A stretch of DNA of 64,000 nt from Punica granatum (GCF_007655135.1 NC_045131.1:29558001-29622000); one strand, 5' to 3'. Shown: positions 34,798-48,149, counted from the stretch's first letter. Program-made: numbers and translations. The notes: generated by a model from the sequence alone, not told the origin.

Positions 34798-35830
34798 CCA
34801 TCATAATCTCGAGACGAGGTAGAGTATGAATGCAAGAAATCCCCCCATTTCATTGAAATTGTCATTATTTGTAGTGTCGTTTACAACAAACCAGCTTTCG
34901 TATGCACATCGCATAGGTTTCTAATCAGAAAGGAAATAATTAAACTTAACAAGAAGATTGAGAAGTTCTGTTCAGTAGCACAAGATTACCGACAATGGAA
35001 TCAAAAGGTCTTCGGTATTATTTTCATTAGTATGGCTAAAAGAATCATCGAGGAAAATACTATAAATATCTCGAAGATTTTGATCCAAGCTTTGAATGTT
35101 GAAAGATCTTAGAGCATACGGACTTTGCGAGGAAGCCCATTTGCCTTTCTTCCTTCAAGATGGATTGATTAGTCTGGGAAGAAGCCCAATTGGGACAACT
35201 CATTGCCAAGAGCCTATAACTATGAGTTCTCGTTCCTCAGCTGGGCTGGAATCTCGACAGATCTGTTTCCTCCTTTTCTATGGTCCTGCCTAGTGTATTA
35301 TTGCTGTGTATTAGAGATGACCCAAAGATGGTCTGCCCTTGTAGTTTATTTTTACCGGATAAACGATGTATATTCGTGTTTTACCCGACTAATTGGTACA
35401 GTCCATGTTAACAACCTCCAAACCCATGGTGCAAGTAACTCAAAGAACAATGCAAGTGGTCCTCAGGGGAGTTCTGCTGCATGGCAGCATGGGAATTCGG
35501 GCATGGTTCTCATTCTCCTACGAGACTTCCATCGGGTCAATTCTATCGAAACTCCTCATAGAGGTGATACTGCAACTGTTGCTCTCGCGAGAAATTCCTT
35601 ATTGTCAATCGGATAATCACCCTAACAAAGTGTATTTCATGTTTCTAACAACAAATTCAGATATCATTCTCCATGTTTTCTCAACAACAAAGTGGTAGAG
35701 GACTATGCGTTTGGCAAAGCTATACAATCATAACATTTTTTTTTTTGGAATTAAAAAGAATGAGTTATAAGTTCCACGTAGATTTGGTACCACAACCTAC
35801 TGCCTTGAGTTGTTGGGTTGAAGATGAGCC
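34798..35830. other. Intergenic; possible eroded retroelement coding
   Basis: Near 34970-35030 a plus frame reads DYRQWNQKVFG, weakly like the linker before LINE reverse transcriptases. Frames at 35203-35616 and 35393-35698 are open but show no domain. I do not call a gene. Confidence 0.35.
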
Positions 35831-35867
35831 TAATAGCTTATAGGACCATTGAATTTTACATTGTATC

Positions 35868-36055
35868 GGAGTGGATTATGCTTCAGCGTGCACGTGTGTG
35901 GACTCACACCACACCAGGTTTAAGGTCTTTTTGTGAGGGTAGCCTAAAATGCTCTGTATTGGTCGGAGGGGATTATACTTCCGCGAACACGTGTGTAGAT
36001 TCACACCATATTATATTTAAGGTCTTTTTGTGATGGTAGCCTAAAATGCTCTCGT
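35868..36055 (+). repeat. Tandem duplication of about 95 bp
   Basis: Copies start near 35868 and 35963. Both have a GGATTATACTTC-like start, CACGTGTGTGGACTCACACCA-like middle and the identical GGTCTTTTTGTGA plus GGTAGCCTAAAATGCTCT. They sit at the left edge of the TRIM cluster and may be internal TRIM sequence. Confidence 0.75.
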
Positions 36056-36196
36056 GTTCGTCGAAGTGTGGTCCGACTGTGGAACTTGTGGTTAATTTGG
36101 TTTGTCCCCCCTTGCTCGAGCACAGAAGTGGATGCTCTGCCCGTAGTCAGTTGTTGATGGCGAGTGTTTAAGGGCACGTGATAACATGAGAGTGGG

Positions 36197-37400
36197 TGTT
36201 GGGAATTATAATCCCATATGAGAAAAATGACAGAATAACCATAAGTTTGTATGAGACTTGGGTACTGACACTTAATAGCTTGAGCATGTGATAACATGAG
36301 GGTGGGTATTTGGAATTATAATCCCACATGGAAAAAATGAAAGAATAACCATGAGTTTATATAAGACTTGGATACCAACATTTAATAGCTTTAGCTTTTA
36401 AGTAGAAATGGGCATAGGCCTGTATAAGCCCGATGAAATTTTAATATGATATCAGAGCCCATGTTATGTGTATGCTTGCTAACGAGTATATGCGCATGCA
36501 CTTACATACCGCTAAGCCCAATATGTTTGAGTGCAGCCAAAATAGCGTCTCATATTAGTCCTCCGTCACTCGAGCACGGAAGATGAGTTCGGCTCATGGT
36601 CAATTATTGAGAGCGAGTGTTCAAGGGCACGTGACAAACGTGTAGGTAGAAATAATATAGTATTAGAATTCAGGTTATGCATACGCGCAACGTGTAGACA
36701 AAAATAAACCACACGTTGCACGTGATGGACAGGTGTTGAGGATATTAATCCCATACTGGAAAATCAAAGAGAAAATCATCAGTTTATATGTGACTTAGAT
36801 TTCACTACTTATCAGCTTGAATTTTTAAGTGAAAATGAGATCATGTTCATATGAGCCCAATAAAAATTTAATATGGTATCAGAGCCCAAGTTACTAGTAT
36901 GCGCGCCCATGCTCGCATGCGCCTCAACGCCATCAAATTATATGTGACTTGGGTTCCACCACTTATCAACTTGAGCTTTTAAGTGAAAATGAGATCGGGT
37001 TCATATGAGCCCAATGCAAATTCAATATGATATCAGAGCCCAGTTTATGCATATGCGCGCCCACGTGTGCATGCGCACCAATACCACACTATGCCCATTA
37101 TGTTTGAGAGCAGTAAAAAAGAACGCCTCGTATTAGTCCCCCATCACCATTCATCTGAGCACGGAAGATGTGCCATACTTGGGATCAGTTGTTGAGGTGG
37201 GTGTTTAAATGCACGTGACAACGTATAGGCAAAATAATTCACACATTGTGCATGAGAGTAGATGTTGGGAATTATAATCCCCCATAAAAAAAATGAAAGA
37301 ATAACCATAAGTTTATATGAGACTTGGTACCATTACTTTGAAGCTATTAAGTGGTAATGGATCTAAGTCCATATAACATTATTGGATTTTCAATAAAATG
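36197..37400 (+). mobile_element. TRIM cluster, at least five LTR copies
   Basis: LTR-like starts TGTTGGGAATTATAATCCC or variants occur at 36197, about 36306, 36734 and 37263, with a partial LTR from about 36933. Primer-site motifs follow three of them: TGATATCAGAGCCC at 36448 and 37028, and TGGTATCAGAGCCC at 36874. Internal parts between them share ATGCGCGCCCACG-like and GCACGTGACAACGT sequence. The block is a scrambled tandem of TRIM units in plus orientation, built by repeated insertion or recombination. No coding capacity. Confidence 0.8.
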
Positions 37401-38885
37401 GATTATCATTGGTAAGCACAACGTTAATTAGTTGAGGAGGAACTGCGATGCATGCCACATAACGACAAATTGATGAAATAATTGGACTTAAAGAAATGGG
37501 TAATTTGGTGTACTGATAAGCTATTAAAGTGTTTATTTATTTATTTTGGGTGATAAGCTTCTAAATGTCGATCAGATTAGCATAATCATAACAAATTTGA
37601 CCAAATAAAAAGCAGCTCATGCTTATGGCTCCCGTCATATCTTCTATACATGTTGGCCAATTAATAGGACATATGTTACTGTGATATCATTATGAATGCA
37701 TTATAATTAATAGGCCGATGCTGAATAGTAAAGCTTGATAATCTCCACCGGATATTTTACATGAGCCATGATGTGATAATCATTTGAACAATATATAGTT
37801 GACGCCATATATGGATTTACTTTCTGAGGATTATGAAAGGACATGATGTGCATTTTCTTGTCATAGTTTTGAGTGTCCCAAATATGCTTAACAGAATAAA
37901 GTCATTTATAGAATACGTTTGAGAATGTTATGCAATAACTTTTCCATTATCTTTTAGATATAATCAGTGTTTACTTAATGGTGTGAACTGTGATCTGGAT
38001 TCAGCTCGATGATTATGAACAAAACATGACTTTCTCTTAAAAGTTCAAATCAATAAATAATTATAAAAATTATTTTCACTTCATCTATTTTTTTTATGAA
38101 TAATACGTATTTTCACTATTTATTTATATCTATATCTATATTACTTCAAAAATAATAAGGAAAGGTTTGGTCTCACTTTCACTTTTTAATATTATCCTCT
38201 ACCTAATTTCTAAAAACTTTTTAATATTATCGTCAACCTAATTTCACAAAATAAAAAAAAAACCACCATTAAATTAAAGAATAATTTCGTCAATTCATAC
38301 TTCCATAACTTTTAAGATCGACTTTTTTCTTTAAAAATTTCTACGTAAAGTCGCATTTTTCTCTCTTTCATCTTTGATAAAAACCATCCACACATTTGAA
38401 AAGAAATCATCTTGCCACTTCCATTTTTTTCCCTCCTAGTGTGCAACCTAAATTTTAGAAATTCAATGGATCTTGACTAATTTAGCTTTAGGAGGATTGG
38501 CTCATTAAGGGGTAAAACTCTCTCAACCGAAGGTTTTTTTTCGTTCACAAAATTCGTACTCGAGATATTACTCAAGGGAAACAATAAATCAATCCATATT
38601 GGTTTCTTTCTTTTATACGTTTTATCAATTTTAATTATTATAAATTATTTACATAAATTCATCACTTATTTTTTTACATACAAAATATAATAACTTTTAT
38701 ATGAAATTAAAATTATCTAATTATACACAATCTTTTTTTCCCACTAATGAGACCCGCTTCATCCGTTTTCTTTGTCCCTCACATAAAAATATTCACTGCA
38801 TATTCATAGACATCAAAATCTATATATACTAGCTTTTTTGCCCTACGATGTAAGTGTTAAGAATGACTTTTAGATGGTTTTTTAT
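37401..38885. other. AT-rich intergenic DNA, no supported gene
   Basis: No gene is seen. TCTATATTACTTC-like sequence near 38132 resembles a Helitron start, but no matching end was found. Confidence 0.5.
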
Positions 38886-39111
38886 ACTGCGTTTGGTTTC
38901 AAATTAGGATTTTAAAAATAAATTTTGATTTTGAAAAAGAGTGGTATAAATGGGGCCCATCATTTGACTTTGTATGAGTTATTTTGTTTTGTTGTGAAAA
39001 AAAGTGGTATAAATGAGGCCCACTCTTTGGCTTTGTATGTGTTATTTTATTTTGTTGTAGGTAGAATTAGATTAAAATTGTGATTTTAAAATCACATTTG
39101 CAAACCAAACA
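38886..39111 (+). repeat. MITE family A, copy 4
   Basis: From CTGCGTTTGGTTTC to TTGCAAACCAAAC, with two GTGGTATAAATG-G boxes, TTTGACTTTGTATGAG and TTATTTTGTTTTGTTGTG. It is the most complete copy in the window. Confidence 0.8.
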
Positions 39112-40074
39112 AATCAAAAAATTTTGACATCACAATTGAAATTTTTATTAAATTATATTCTTAAATTGAAAGCATTCAAATATTAATGCATACAATAACA
39201 AATTCAGAATAATTAGAAATGAATTATAATACGAAGTATGGATGAAGAGAATGATAATACTTAAAAAACATATTACATTTTCTTAATATCATATTCTAAA
39301 AGATTGTTATATATGATCTCCATGTATTTTGTAACAAAAAAGAAGTGCAAATAATCTATTTTTAATAATTTTTAAATAGTGTAATTATCGAAAAAAATTT
39401 AATAGATTTGCCTATTACTATTTCAAAAATGTTCAATAGTTAAACATACTTGTTGCATACAGTAAATTTTTCTTTTAGTTACTAACTATATCGAAAAGTT
39501 TTTTATAGATATTTATTTTAAGAAATTTTATTTTTAATAAATAAATTTTGAGATAAAATCAAGAATGTACTTGTATAATAAAATTATTAAATATTTGATG
39601 ATTTAAATGCATTTACTAATTTAGTCCTAATTATATATATATTTATAATTATTTATTTAAACATTTACCTTTATGACTTTATACTGTTATAAAATTACTT
39701 TTCTAACTCTATTTATTACGGGGAATACAACTTTATATATATATATAGAGAGAGATATTAATGAATCTACACATGCGTTGCACGTGAAAAGTTTTTCAAT
39801 TTAGTGGTAAGACATGATAATTATAAAATGTTAGAAAATATATTAAAAAATATAAATTTCAGCCAAAAAATATATAATTAATTATATAACATCATTAATA
39901 ATCTTATTGGTTGGTTTAAAGATACCAAATCAATAACTATGAGCTACTTAGTATCATTAATGTATATTAATTTTTTATTTAGACATAACATAATTTAATA
40001 TCAATAATTATAAATAATTAATTCAATTTTTTTGCCAGAATTAAGTCAATTTTCCTTTAAAAGTTTAAGGTTAA
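39112..40074. other. AT-rich intergenic DNA, no supported gene
   Basis: Very low GC. 39765-39790 holds CACATGCGTTGCACGTG, a short hairpin similar to Helitron ends read on the minus strand, but CTRR is not clear. Confidence 0.5.
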
Positions 40075-41590
40075 TGCAAGTGTTGTGTTAAAATAGATCA
40101 ACACAAGCGCACGTTATCGAACAAGTAATATAGAGTGAACAAGAGTATCCTCCTACAAAGACTAATCTAGACCTCACTAAGTATCAAAGCCATCATAATT
40201 AACTTTTATCCAGACAATCAGTTTCAAAAGAGTGGATTAAAATAAAATTGTAAACTAAACTAGATAAAAATTAAACATGATCAATTAAGAATAAACCTAG
40301 GACTATCAATTTCCTTTAGTACCTTATATAGAATCGATCCTTCTCTCTTTATTCAATCAAATTCCCGAATTATTAACTTCAGGTTCTATAATCTTCCACG
40401 CTTCTTCCGAGTGCTGCAGAAATATATTCTCTATATCAAATCAACTCTCTATTCTTAGGCAATTAATGGCGGGAGGCCATTAACTATCAACCCTAATTGG
40501 CTACCTAAGGCATTCAGGTATATTCCTATCTCTCACACGAATTAGTCGGTTTTCCAACTCAAATTAAACTTAGGCTATCATATCCATGGCTTATCCTAGA
40601 ATCCTCTTCCGAGCTCATCTAGATTTCCTGATCAATTCAACTGTTGGCCAAATCAATTGAAAGCATTAAGATCGAGATAAGATAAGCAATTCAATTGAAT
40701 TCAATAGGTATAGATAAGATAAATCACAATTCTATATAAAAGTACTAGATTCCATTGAAGCCCCAAATAACGAGTTTAGTTCATGATCGATAAAGTGATG
40801 GTCCAAACATAAGAAGTAAACATAGACATAAAATCAAGCATAGAAGAAAAAATAGAAGAGAAGAACTATAGCCCGGTCTTCCAACTCAATCTACACTCGT
40901 TGTCTCCTTGAAATCCTCTAGGTTGATTGTGTCTCCAAGTGCTTCAATGTGCTGGCCGTACCTTTTCTCACCCTCCATTCTTCATGTATATAAGCCGTAA
41001 TCTTTTGAAATCTCTCTCAATCCACAAAATATGATTCCTATTTGAAACTTCAAATTTCCAATCTTCAATCACTTAGAATAGAATCTCGTATCCCCAAGGT
41101 ATCTTTCCCTTTGCTTCCTCCACCAAGAATGCTTGGGACCCATGAAAAATTCCTAAGAAATCAAAGCTGGTCGGTTCTGTAAAGCTGATCGGGTTTGGCG
41201 GGTCTGAATCGGGTCGGATCAGATCGGGTCAGCTCGCGCATTCAACTTTAGTTGGCTATAACTTTGTCATCTGAACTCGAAACGACGAACTGTTTGAACC
41301 ACTGTCCTCCTCACTCACTAAGCTTCCCAATGACATATAATGTGCACTATTTTGCTCACATTTTACCTGATAAAAATACCAAGAAGTTAGAGGCTCCAAA
41401 GTTCGATCAACTAACTCAAAATCAAAACAAAACGGATAAAAAACTAATCGAAACTTCTAAACTTTACCAAAACTCAAATAAACAAGAACCAAACTAGAAA
41501 ACACTAAAATCTAACCTAAACTCGACAATCTAGCACCAATTAAGCCGTAAATATGACCATATAGCTCTATTTTCATGAAGTTATCAATAA
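40075..41590. repeat. Probable long dispersed plant repeat (non-coding)
   Basis: The block has a texture I associate with an abundant plant repeat: ATCAACACAAGCGCACGTTA near the left, CCGAGTGCTGCAGAAATAT, CTAATTGGCTACCTAAGGCA, ATTAGTCGGTTTTCCAACTC, and near the right CTCTATTTTCATGAAGTTAT. It lacks coding sequence and visible terminal repeats, so it may be part of a larger non-autonomous retroelement. The assignment rests on recall of similar sequence, not on a second copy here. Confidence 0.4.
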
Positions 41591-42147
41591 GAAGTCAAGG
41601 TATCATATTTTAATATTTCACATTCCCAAACTGTTATATATTTGTTGGAATTGAAGTAGTTAATTGAAACAAAAGAAAGAAAACAATTTCAATTCTAATA
41701 TCTATTTGAAAAAAAATTATAATAAATATTCATTTTAAATACATTAGTAAGTTAATATTCTTGTTGTATTACACATATAATAAATTTTAAAATATGCAAA
41801 AATAAAATGTGAGAACAATAACTAATTAATATAAAAGGCCATAGTCGAATGCAGGATTAAAATCATGCTAATTAAGAGCAAAAAGATTGAACATTGTTAA
41901 AGGAAAATGAGAGAAAATCAAAATATCAAGAAAAATATTGTATAATTTCTTATAACTCTAATTCTTTGTAAAAAAAATTACCTCGAAAGTATTGAATAAT
42001 TATTGTTAATATTCTTTTATCTATAAATCACATATAATTTTAATTTCTTCTTGATTTTTATTTGAAACAAGTACCAAAAAAGATAAAAACACTTGAAATA
42101 TTTTTCTTTGAAACAAAACGTTTATTTTTATATAAACGGGACATAAC
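41591..42147. other. Intergenic, no supported gene
   Basis: Very AT-rich, no recognisable feature, ending at the LTR start. Confidence 0.6.
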
Positions 42148-45100
42148 TGTCAGCACCTAATTTCGGTCTATCGGCTCCAGGGGGTAGAATTGTCATTTTC
42201 TCAATTTTTTACTTTTTACACAATAAAATTTTTTTTAAAAAAAAATTATTAAAAAAGTTAATTTAATTAACTAAATAATAATAATAATTAAAAAAAATAC
42301 TGTTCCGGGCAGGCCGGGCAACGGCCACCCGCTGCCCGCGATCTGGCCGGCCGCCCAGAATAGGAAATCACGGATTTCCGCGATTTCCTCCCCAAATTGG
42401 TCGAAATCTCAACCAAAAATTGCAATTAAAGGGGGAAAAATCGAATTCGGCAGGGACAGAACGAAACCCAGTGAAAGAAATCGCGAAATTCCTCTCGGAT
42501 TGGGAGAATTTTGCAAATCGGAGCTCGATTGGAACCGTGCCGGAAAACCATGAAATCTCCGCAATCCCGACCGTTCCAGCCACCGGTGAAGCCCAAATCG
42601 GAACCGGCGTCCCTCAGGCGGCGCTCAGAACACTCACCCGCTCCCCTTCGCGCCGTCGTTGCGTCGCCCAACGGCCGGAACCGCCGCTCTCAGCCTCTCG
42701 GCGCCGCCCGCGTTACCGTCCGACAAATCCGCCATTAACGGGCTTCGGCCCATTGCGTTTACATCGCAGGTCCAGCCCAGCCAGCCCAGCCCGTCAGCCG
42801 CGGCCCATTCCCCTTTCTTTGCAGGCTCGGCCCATTTAGGCCCAACGCTTTCCAGTCCAGCCCAGCTTCTCTTCCGGGCGGTTTCTCCTTCGGGCCGGCG
42901 CTCCGATCCGATCCGATCCAACCCGATTGTCCGGCGATTTTTTTTTTAATTTTTTTTTATTTACAGAGAAGCCCCTCAACTTTCCGGATTAGGTAAATCC
43001 TCGACTTAGTGGCATGATTAGGACTCATTTCTTGAATATTATTGCTTGCTTGATGGATATAATGTGAATTGAGTGTTCTTGGGTCGCGTGGGTGATCGGA
43101 TTTGTCCCGAACTCGATTTTACGAACTTTCCATTTTGTTACATTTCTGTCCAGAGGACTCATTTTATTCTTTTTTCAGATCTTCCCCGAACCCTAAAATT
43201 TATTTTCAACCAAGTCCCGATCATTTTATTATTTCCCAATCAGTCCTTGGATTTTTCAGAATTTCTCAAGCGTCCCAAAAGACTTTCCGGGTTGTTTCAG
43301 TTTAGTCCCTGGGCCATTTTTCACCCTTTTCAGATCTGCCCCCAAACCCTAAAATTTATTTTCAATCAAGTCCCAGTCATTTTACTATTTCCCAATCAGT
43401 CCTGGAATTCCTAGAATTTTTCAAGCATCCCAAAGAACTTTCCGAGTTGTTTCAGTTTAGTCCTGGGGCCATTTTTTTATTTTTCAGATCAGACCCGATT
43501 TTCAAATTCATTTCAAATAAGCCCTAGAATTTTCAAATCAATCCCCAATCTTTTAGAATTTTCAGATCAGTCCCCAATTTTCTTGGAATTTTCAAATCAG
43601 TCCCTGCTCTTTTAAAATCGTTCAATTCAGCCCCCTGGACATTTTCTAAAATATCCGGCCCTTTTCTACTTAGATCACCCACCGACAATGCATGTGCCCC
43701 ATTTAAATATTTCATTTTTGTAATTATGTGACTATGTCGGAAATTAGAGTTTATCGGGCGATCTATTATTGATCGTTTCGACGGCTTGAAACCCAAAAAA
43801 TAAAATAAAGCATTCAGCAGATTTTAATTAAACTTAATGATTTCACTAATCGGGTAAACGGGACGTTCATTTGACTAATTAATTCACTCGACCTTAATAA
43901 TTTTGCACGAATTGGTAATTAATCGGAAATACGCGTCGATAAATTGCAAATACGTGTTGACGCCTTCTTTTCAAAATTCGCAAATTTCATACTAAAATCT
44001 GAGACTCGTGATCCGATGTGGCATGGACGTCTGGGAAGAACTTGCATGTTTTGACTCGAGGCCTCCTAATTTTAGGTAACTCAAGTCGGGGTGTGGAAGT
44101 TTTTTTTAGATCACTTCCGGATAGATTGACCATTTCTTTGACTTTTTTGGGGTTCTCGCATAACCCTAGAAGAATCAGGGAATCAGTCAGTGCCGGTCAC
44201 AGGCCGAGGTGGCCCGCATTGCGTAGTCTCTCTCTTTTCAAAAATAAATTTTCTATACAAAGGCAAAAAGGCATATTTACAATTTATTGTTATCTCTGCA
44301 TGATCTTGGGTAGTTAGATCGGGAATAACGGTTTAAGATACCAACATTCGACTTAATCGCATACTCGGCCTAATAGAAAACATAATGGGGATAGCGGGCT
44401 AGGCACTAGGTTGTAGGATTCTCGTGTCAAAATCCACATTCTATAATAACCTATCATAATCAAAGTGTCACGATACATAACAATTTAAAATCAACCCACA
44501 CATTCGAGACTTGATCACGGACACATACAGTCTGTCAGGTCCGGTAAATGATGCTGAATGCTACATGCCATTCCCCTCTTGCCTTTTGCTTGTTTTAGGG
44601 TAGGATTTGTATGCCAAGATACCTCGGTTAATAATCAATTAATCCACGTAAATTTGGTGATAACAAAACCCCATTGATTGTTTATTTGAGCTTGCTTGTT
44701 ACATCTTTTGCACTTGATTGTTATGCGGATCGAGCCCAATCCTTTAGGACTCGATTCACACTGGGTCCAACGCCCATAACCGTCGATCACGGGGTCCAAT
44801 ACCCCCATACACTGAGTGCGCATTTAATTTAATTTTCGGTCTTTTTCCAAACTATACGGTGAGCATGAGTGAAATCATGGCCAAATGCGAACCGACCGGG
44901 ATTTAGTCATTATAGCTTGTCTTTATTTATTTGAGAGAACAATGTAAGGTTTTACATTATACATTTATTCATGTAAAATCCCGGTCGGAGAGTGGACGGT
45001 CAGAGTGTTTCTTTGAATTTACGGTGTCAAAACGCATAAGATGAGCGAAATTTAATAAAGTGGTAATTAAATTAAAATGGCAAGCCTAGACAAGCTAGAG

Positions 45101-45380
45101 TACCGAAAGGGCATGTGGGATATAGGCCCACACGTAATAGAACCCCCGAATTCGGAATTTTCGGTTCCGTACAGACCATTGCCTTAGCATCTTAGGTGTA
45201 CCCCGTACCCCTAGACCCGGGTAACTTGCCGGCCTTCGACTTCGGGTCGTAAAATGGCAAGTGGCGACTCCTTCTCACGTGCGTCCGTCGCGCGTCCCCG
45301 GGAAGGTGGACACTCCCAAGCCGCGTTGGATTTAGGCGCGCGCATGCGTGCCCCGACGAGACGAAATTCGGGGGCGCACA
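42148..45380 (+). repeat. 5' LTR (3233 bp) of plus-strand Tat/Ogre-like element
   Basis: It begins TGTCAGCACC and ends GGGGCGCACA, so it has TG...CA ends, and is followed after three bases by the primer site. The first about 60 bases and the last about 600 match the minus-strand LTR at 4453-7279. A GC-rich island (42300-42920) contains GGCCCA and AGCCCA motifs. The part 42345-43080 recurs at 52349-53081 in the same orientation with about 17 substitutions by my count. 43130-43640 has local repeats of a CAGTTTAGTCCCTGG / TTTTCAGATC pattern. Open frames here are not genes. Confidence 0.88.
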
Positions 45381-45383
45381 GCT

Positions 45384-45402
45384 TGGCGACTCCGCTGGGG
45401 AC
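45384..45402 (+). other. Primer-binding site of plus-strand LTR element
   Basis: TGGCGACTCCGCTGGGGAC, three bases after the LTR end, one base different from the site at 4431-4449. It sets the LTR boundary and the plus orientation. Confidence 0.78.
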
Positions 45403-45952
45403 ACTTAGAGGGTTCGGGCTCGTTTCCGCTTGCTTTGTTTGCTTGTTTATTTATCGCTTTCCACAATTTTTCGCTTATCTACTTTATGCATTTTTATTTC
45501 CCGCACATGCATTGCATAACATACTAGCTTCTAGGTACCTATGGGTCGCGTCCCACGACCGGTAATAGGAGCATAGGTTAGATAGGGGTTCGAAGTAGGG
45601 GTACGGCGCGCAGTTCGACTGTCGCTTAGGCCTTGAAAAGAATCCCGCTCGATTTCAAGGAATTGACACCCTTGAGTCGGGGGCCCCCATCCCTAGGTAG
45701 CACGGTCCTTGTAGTGCCAAAACCATGCATACTGCAGGAGCTCCACGCCATATTCGAACCCGACTTCAGTAACAGTCCATCGAGTCAGCCTGCGCGCCAT
45801 TTGAGTCCTTTTCTGTTTTCGAGAGAGATGTACGTTGTATACATTAAGCCGTGGGCATTTATTTTCTGTACTCATGCATCATCTAATTTCAAAATTAGGT
45901 GTCATTTATATTAACTAGTCCTAAATTGGTTTTCCTTTCATCTTGGTAAGAG
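45403..45952 (+). mobile_element. Leader of plus-strand LTR element
   Basis: A non-coding leader between primer site and ORF1. It matches the minus-strand leader (4430-3870), including CTCGATTTCAAGGAATT and the CCTTTCATCTTGGTAAG-GATG junction just before the ORF1 ATG. Confidence 0.75.
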
Positions 45953-47441
45953 ATGGCGCGCTCGGTCTCCTTTCTACACCTCGACAGGGTCACGCCACCA
46001 CTTGAGGAAATCAGTCACATCTGGGCTCATCTACATCAGGTCAACCGCGATTACATCAGTACCTTTGTTGGGGATATACCAATGCTATCTATGTGCCGAG
46101 TGGATTGGAACTTCTTGGGAGCAGCGGTGACATTTTGGGACCCAGTCCACGCCGTTTTCAACATCCAACATACCGAGCTCACACCTACCATCGAGGAATA
46201 TCGCACTCTCGTCGGAAGAATTGCAGCCACCCGCAGCATTGTGGAACCTAACTTCCACACCACCCGACTTGTTTTGGTATCGCGTCTACTTGGGGTGCAT
46301 AGCTCTCAGCTACAAGCCGAACTTGCATATTCCGGTGGCACAGAGATAGTCACCGCGAAACTACTCCGTTTTATTGAAATACGAACGCGCGAGGTTCAAG
46401 GGGATCTTTTACAAAAGAATTTTTGTCATGCAATCTTATTATTAATTTTCGGGACTATTATTCCCTCGCTCGGCCGGTCACATTGACGCAGCTTTAGCTA
46501 GCGTTGTCCTCCAAGTGGTTGGAGGCCGCGAATACGAGGTGGCCTTGTTGGCCGAGACCATACGGTCCCTTGATCGCGTTACAAGAAAGACCGATCGAAG
46601 GTTGAGAGGGTCCCCAATCCTTTTGCAAATTTGGCTCCAAAGCCATGCAAACCCCTTTGGCCTTGTTCGCCCGGTTATGTTTTTCACACGTCCGGAGTCT
46701 ATCATTTCGCGGTTACTACCTCTGTTGCGTGTGGAGGAACGCAAGGTCTCCGAGTGGATCAAAATTTTTCGCGAAATAGCACCGAAGGGCTTTAAATGGC
46801 GCGCCGCGTGGATGCCACCCTGACCCATGGCCTTTAGGTGTCCTGATTTTTATGGAGTCCCACTCATGAGTCATGCGGGGTCCACCACTTATTTTCCGGC
46901 GCGAGTAGTGAGGCAGCTCGGTGGCTTACAGACGGTCCCCGAGGATACGGCGCGAACTAGATTTGAACATACTTGGCGGGAGGATCAGACACCCGTAGAT
47001 CGCCAAAGTAACGTCAAACAGATCCTGGATGCGTGGCGAACTGTGATTACCGAGCGTCCATACTTCCCCGAGCATCCGACCCTTGATGAGCGGGATTTCC
47101 AAGCTACAGAAGAATACAGCCTTCGCTTCTACCAATGGGGTCCAGCAGCACACGAGGATCTCGTCAACTCTCCGCGAGTCGGAGATGGCGAGTCACCCGG
47201 CGCAACTCCCATTCCGAATATGGCCATCCAAGCCGAGCTCACTCATCTCAGAGCCGAAAGAGATCGTCTTCGTCAAGAAGTCGCAGAGAAGGACGAGCAA
47301 CTTGTTGATCAGCGCCAACTACAGAGAGAGCTCGCCCAGGCCCGCGCCCAACTGCAGAGGCGTGATCAAGAGTTGGCGCAAACGAACGCTGCTTTGGAAA
47401 GGTCCAGGAAGAGGGCCCGTGGAGGTCCACGCACATCCTAG
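45953..47441 (+). pseudogene. ORF1 of Tat/Ogre-like element (plant-mobile/DUF7745-type), broken
   Basis: The ATG at 45953 opens MARSVSFLHLDRVTPPLEEI. The protein has an all-helical, Trp/Phe-containing region like the plant mobile domain or DUF7745 family (SMCRVDWNFLGAAVTFWDPV, ELTPTIEEYRTLVGR, WIKIFREIAPKGFKWRAAW). It ends in a clear coiled coil (about 47220-47400, AELTHLRAERDRLRQEV and onward) and a basic tail. It is broken twice: a one-base frameshift between 46440 and 46482, and a TGA at 46821-46823. Frames on either side of the stop are in register. Ogre-type elements carry such an extra ORF between LTR and gag; its role is unknown. No gag follows. Confidence 0.82.
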
Positions 47442-48149
47442 GATAGACACCTCTATCAGGCCCTCGCCTGGCTCCGGTCCTTTCCATGGCGACGGTTGCT
47501 TGCACCTCGGGCACGTTAGGACTATCTTTTGAAAATTTGTATTGCACTTTGAACCATTCGGAGTTAATACGAATGACGGCATTAGTTTTGGAAAACTCAC
47601 GCATCGCATGCAACGTAATCATTTACTGTTTTGTATACTAGCTAACATCTCACCATATAAGTGAGTGAAGACCTTCTTCGCAGAGAGTATCATCGCGTGA
47701 TCAGATGCACATCTCTTCGCAAGACCCGGTGCATCTACTAACGGCTAAGCGCGCCTCACACATGTCCAAGCATGTTCACATCAACTCATACACGCATGCT
47801 CAACGCATCAATGCATGTCTCTTGGTGTGCTCGCACGACGCCTACCAGGTCAGTTCGCTTCCCTAGACTCTTACATTGAAATCTTGAACAGTTTATCCTC
47901 TTTCATTGTTTTCTTTTCCCATTGCAGGAAATTCCCAACAAGAAGACAGCCTGAATATTGAGCGACTACACTTGATACAACAAACGTCTCTCATCCAGCT
48001 CCTTGGGATTTCAATACTAAGTCCCCATCCTTGCTTCACAAAGCAAGACTGCAAGAAAAATCAGAGTCACCGCTTTGCAGTGCCCTGCACTGTTCCTCAG
48101 CATTGACATTTCCTTTCGCATCTCTTGCACTTTCTTATCGAGCACGCAT

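Noticed and set aside
35203..35698. Two overlapping plus frames of 137 and 101 codons
   Set aside because: No recognisable domain; at most an eroded retroelement piece.
38826..39790. Possible minus-strand Helitron between ACTAG-like and hairpin-like ends
   Set aside because: The ACTAG end lacks a proper hairpin and the other end lacks a clear TC start, so the element cannot be supported.
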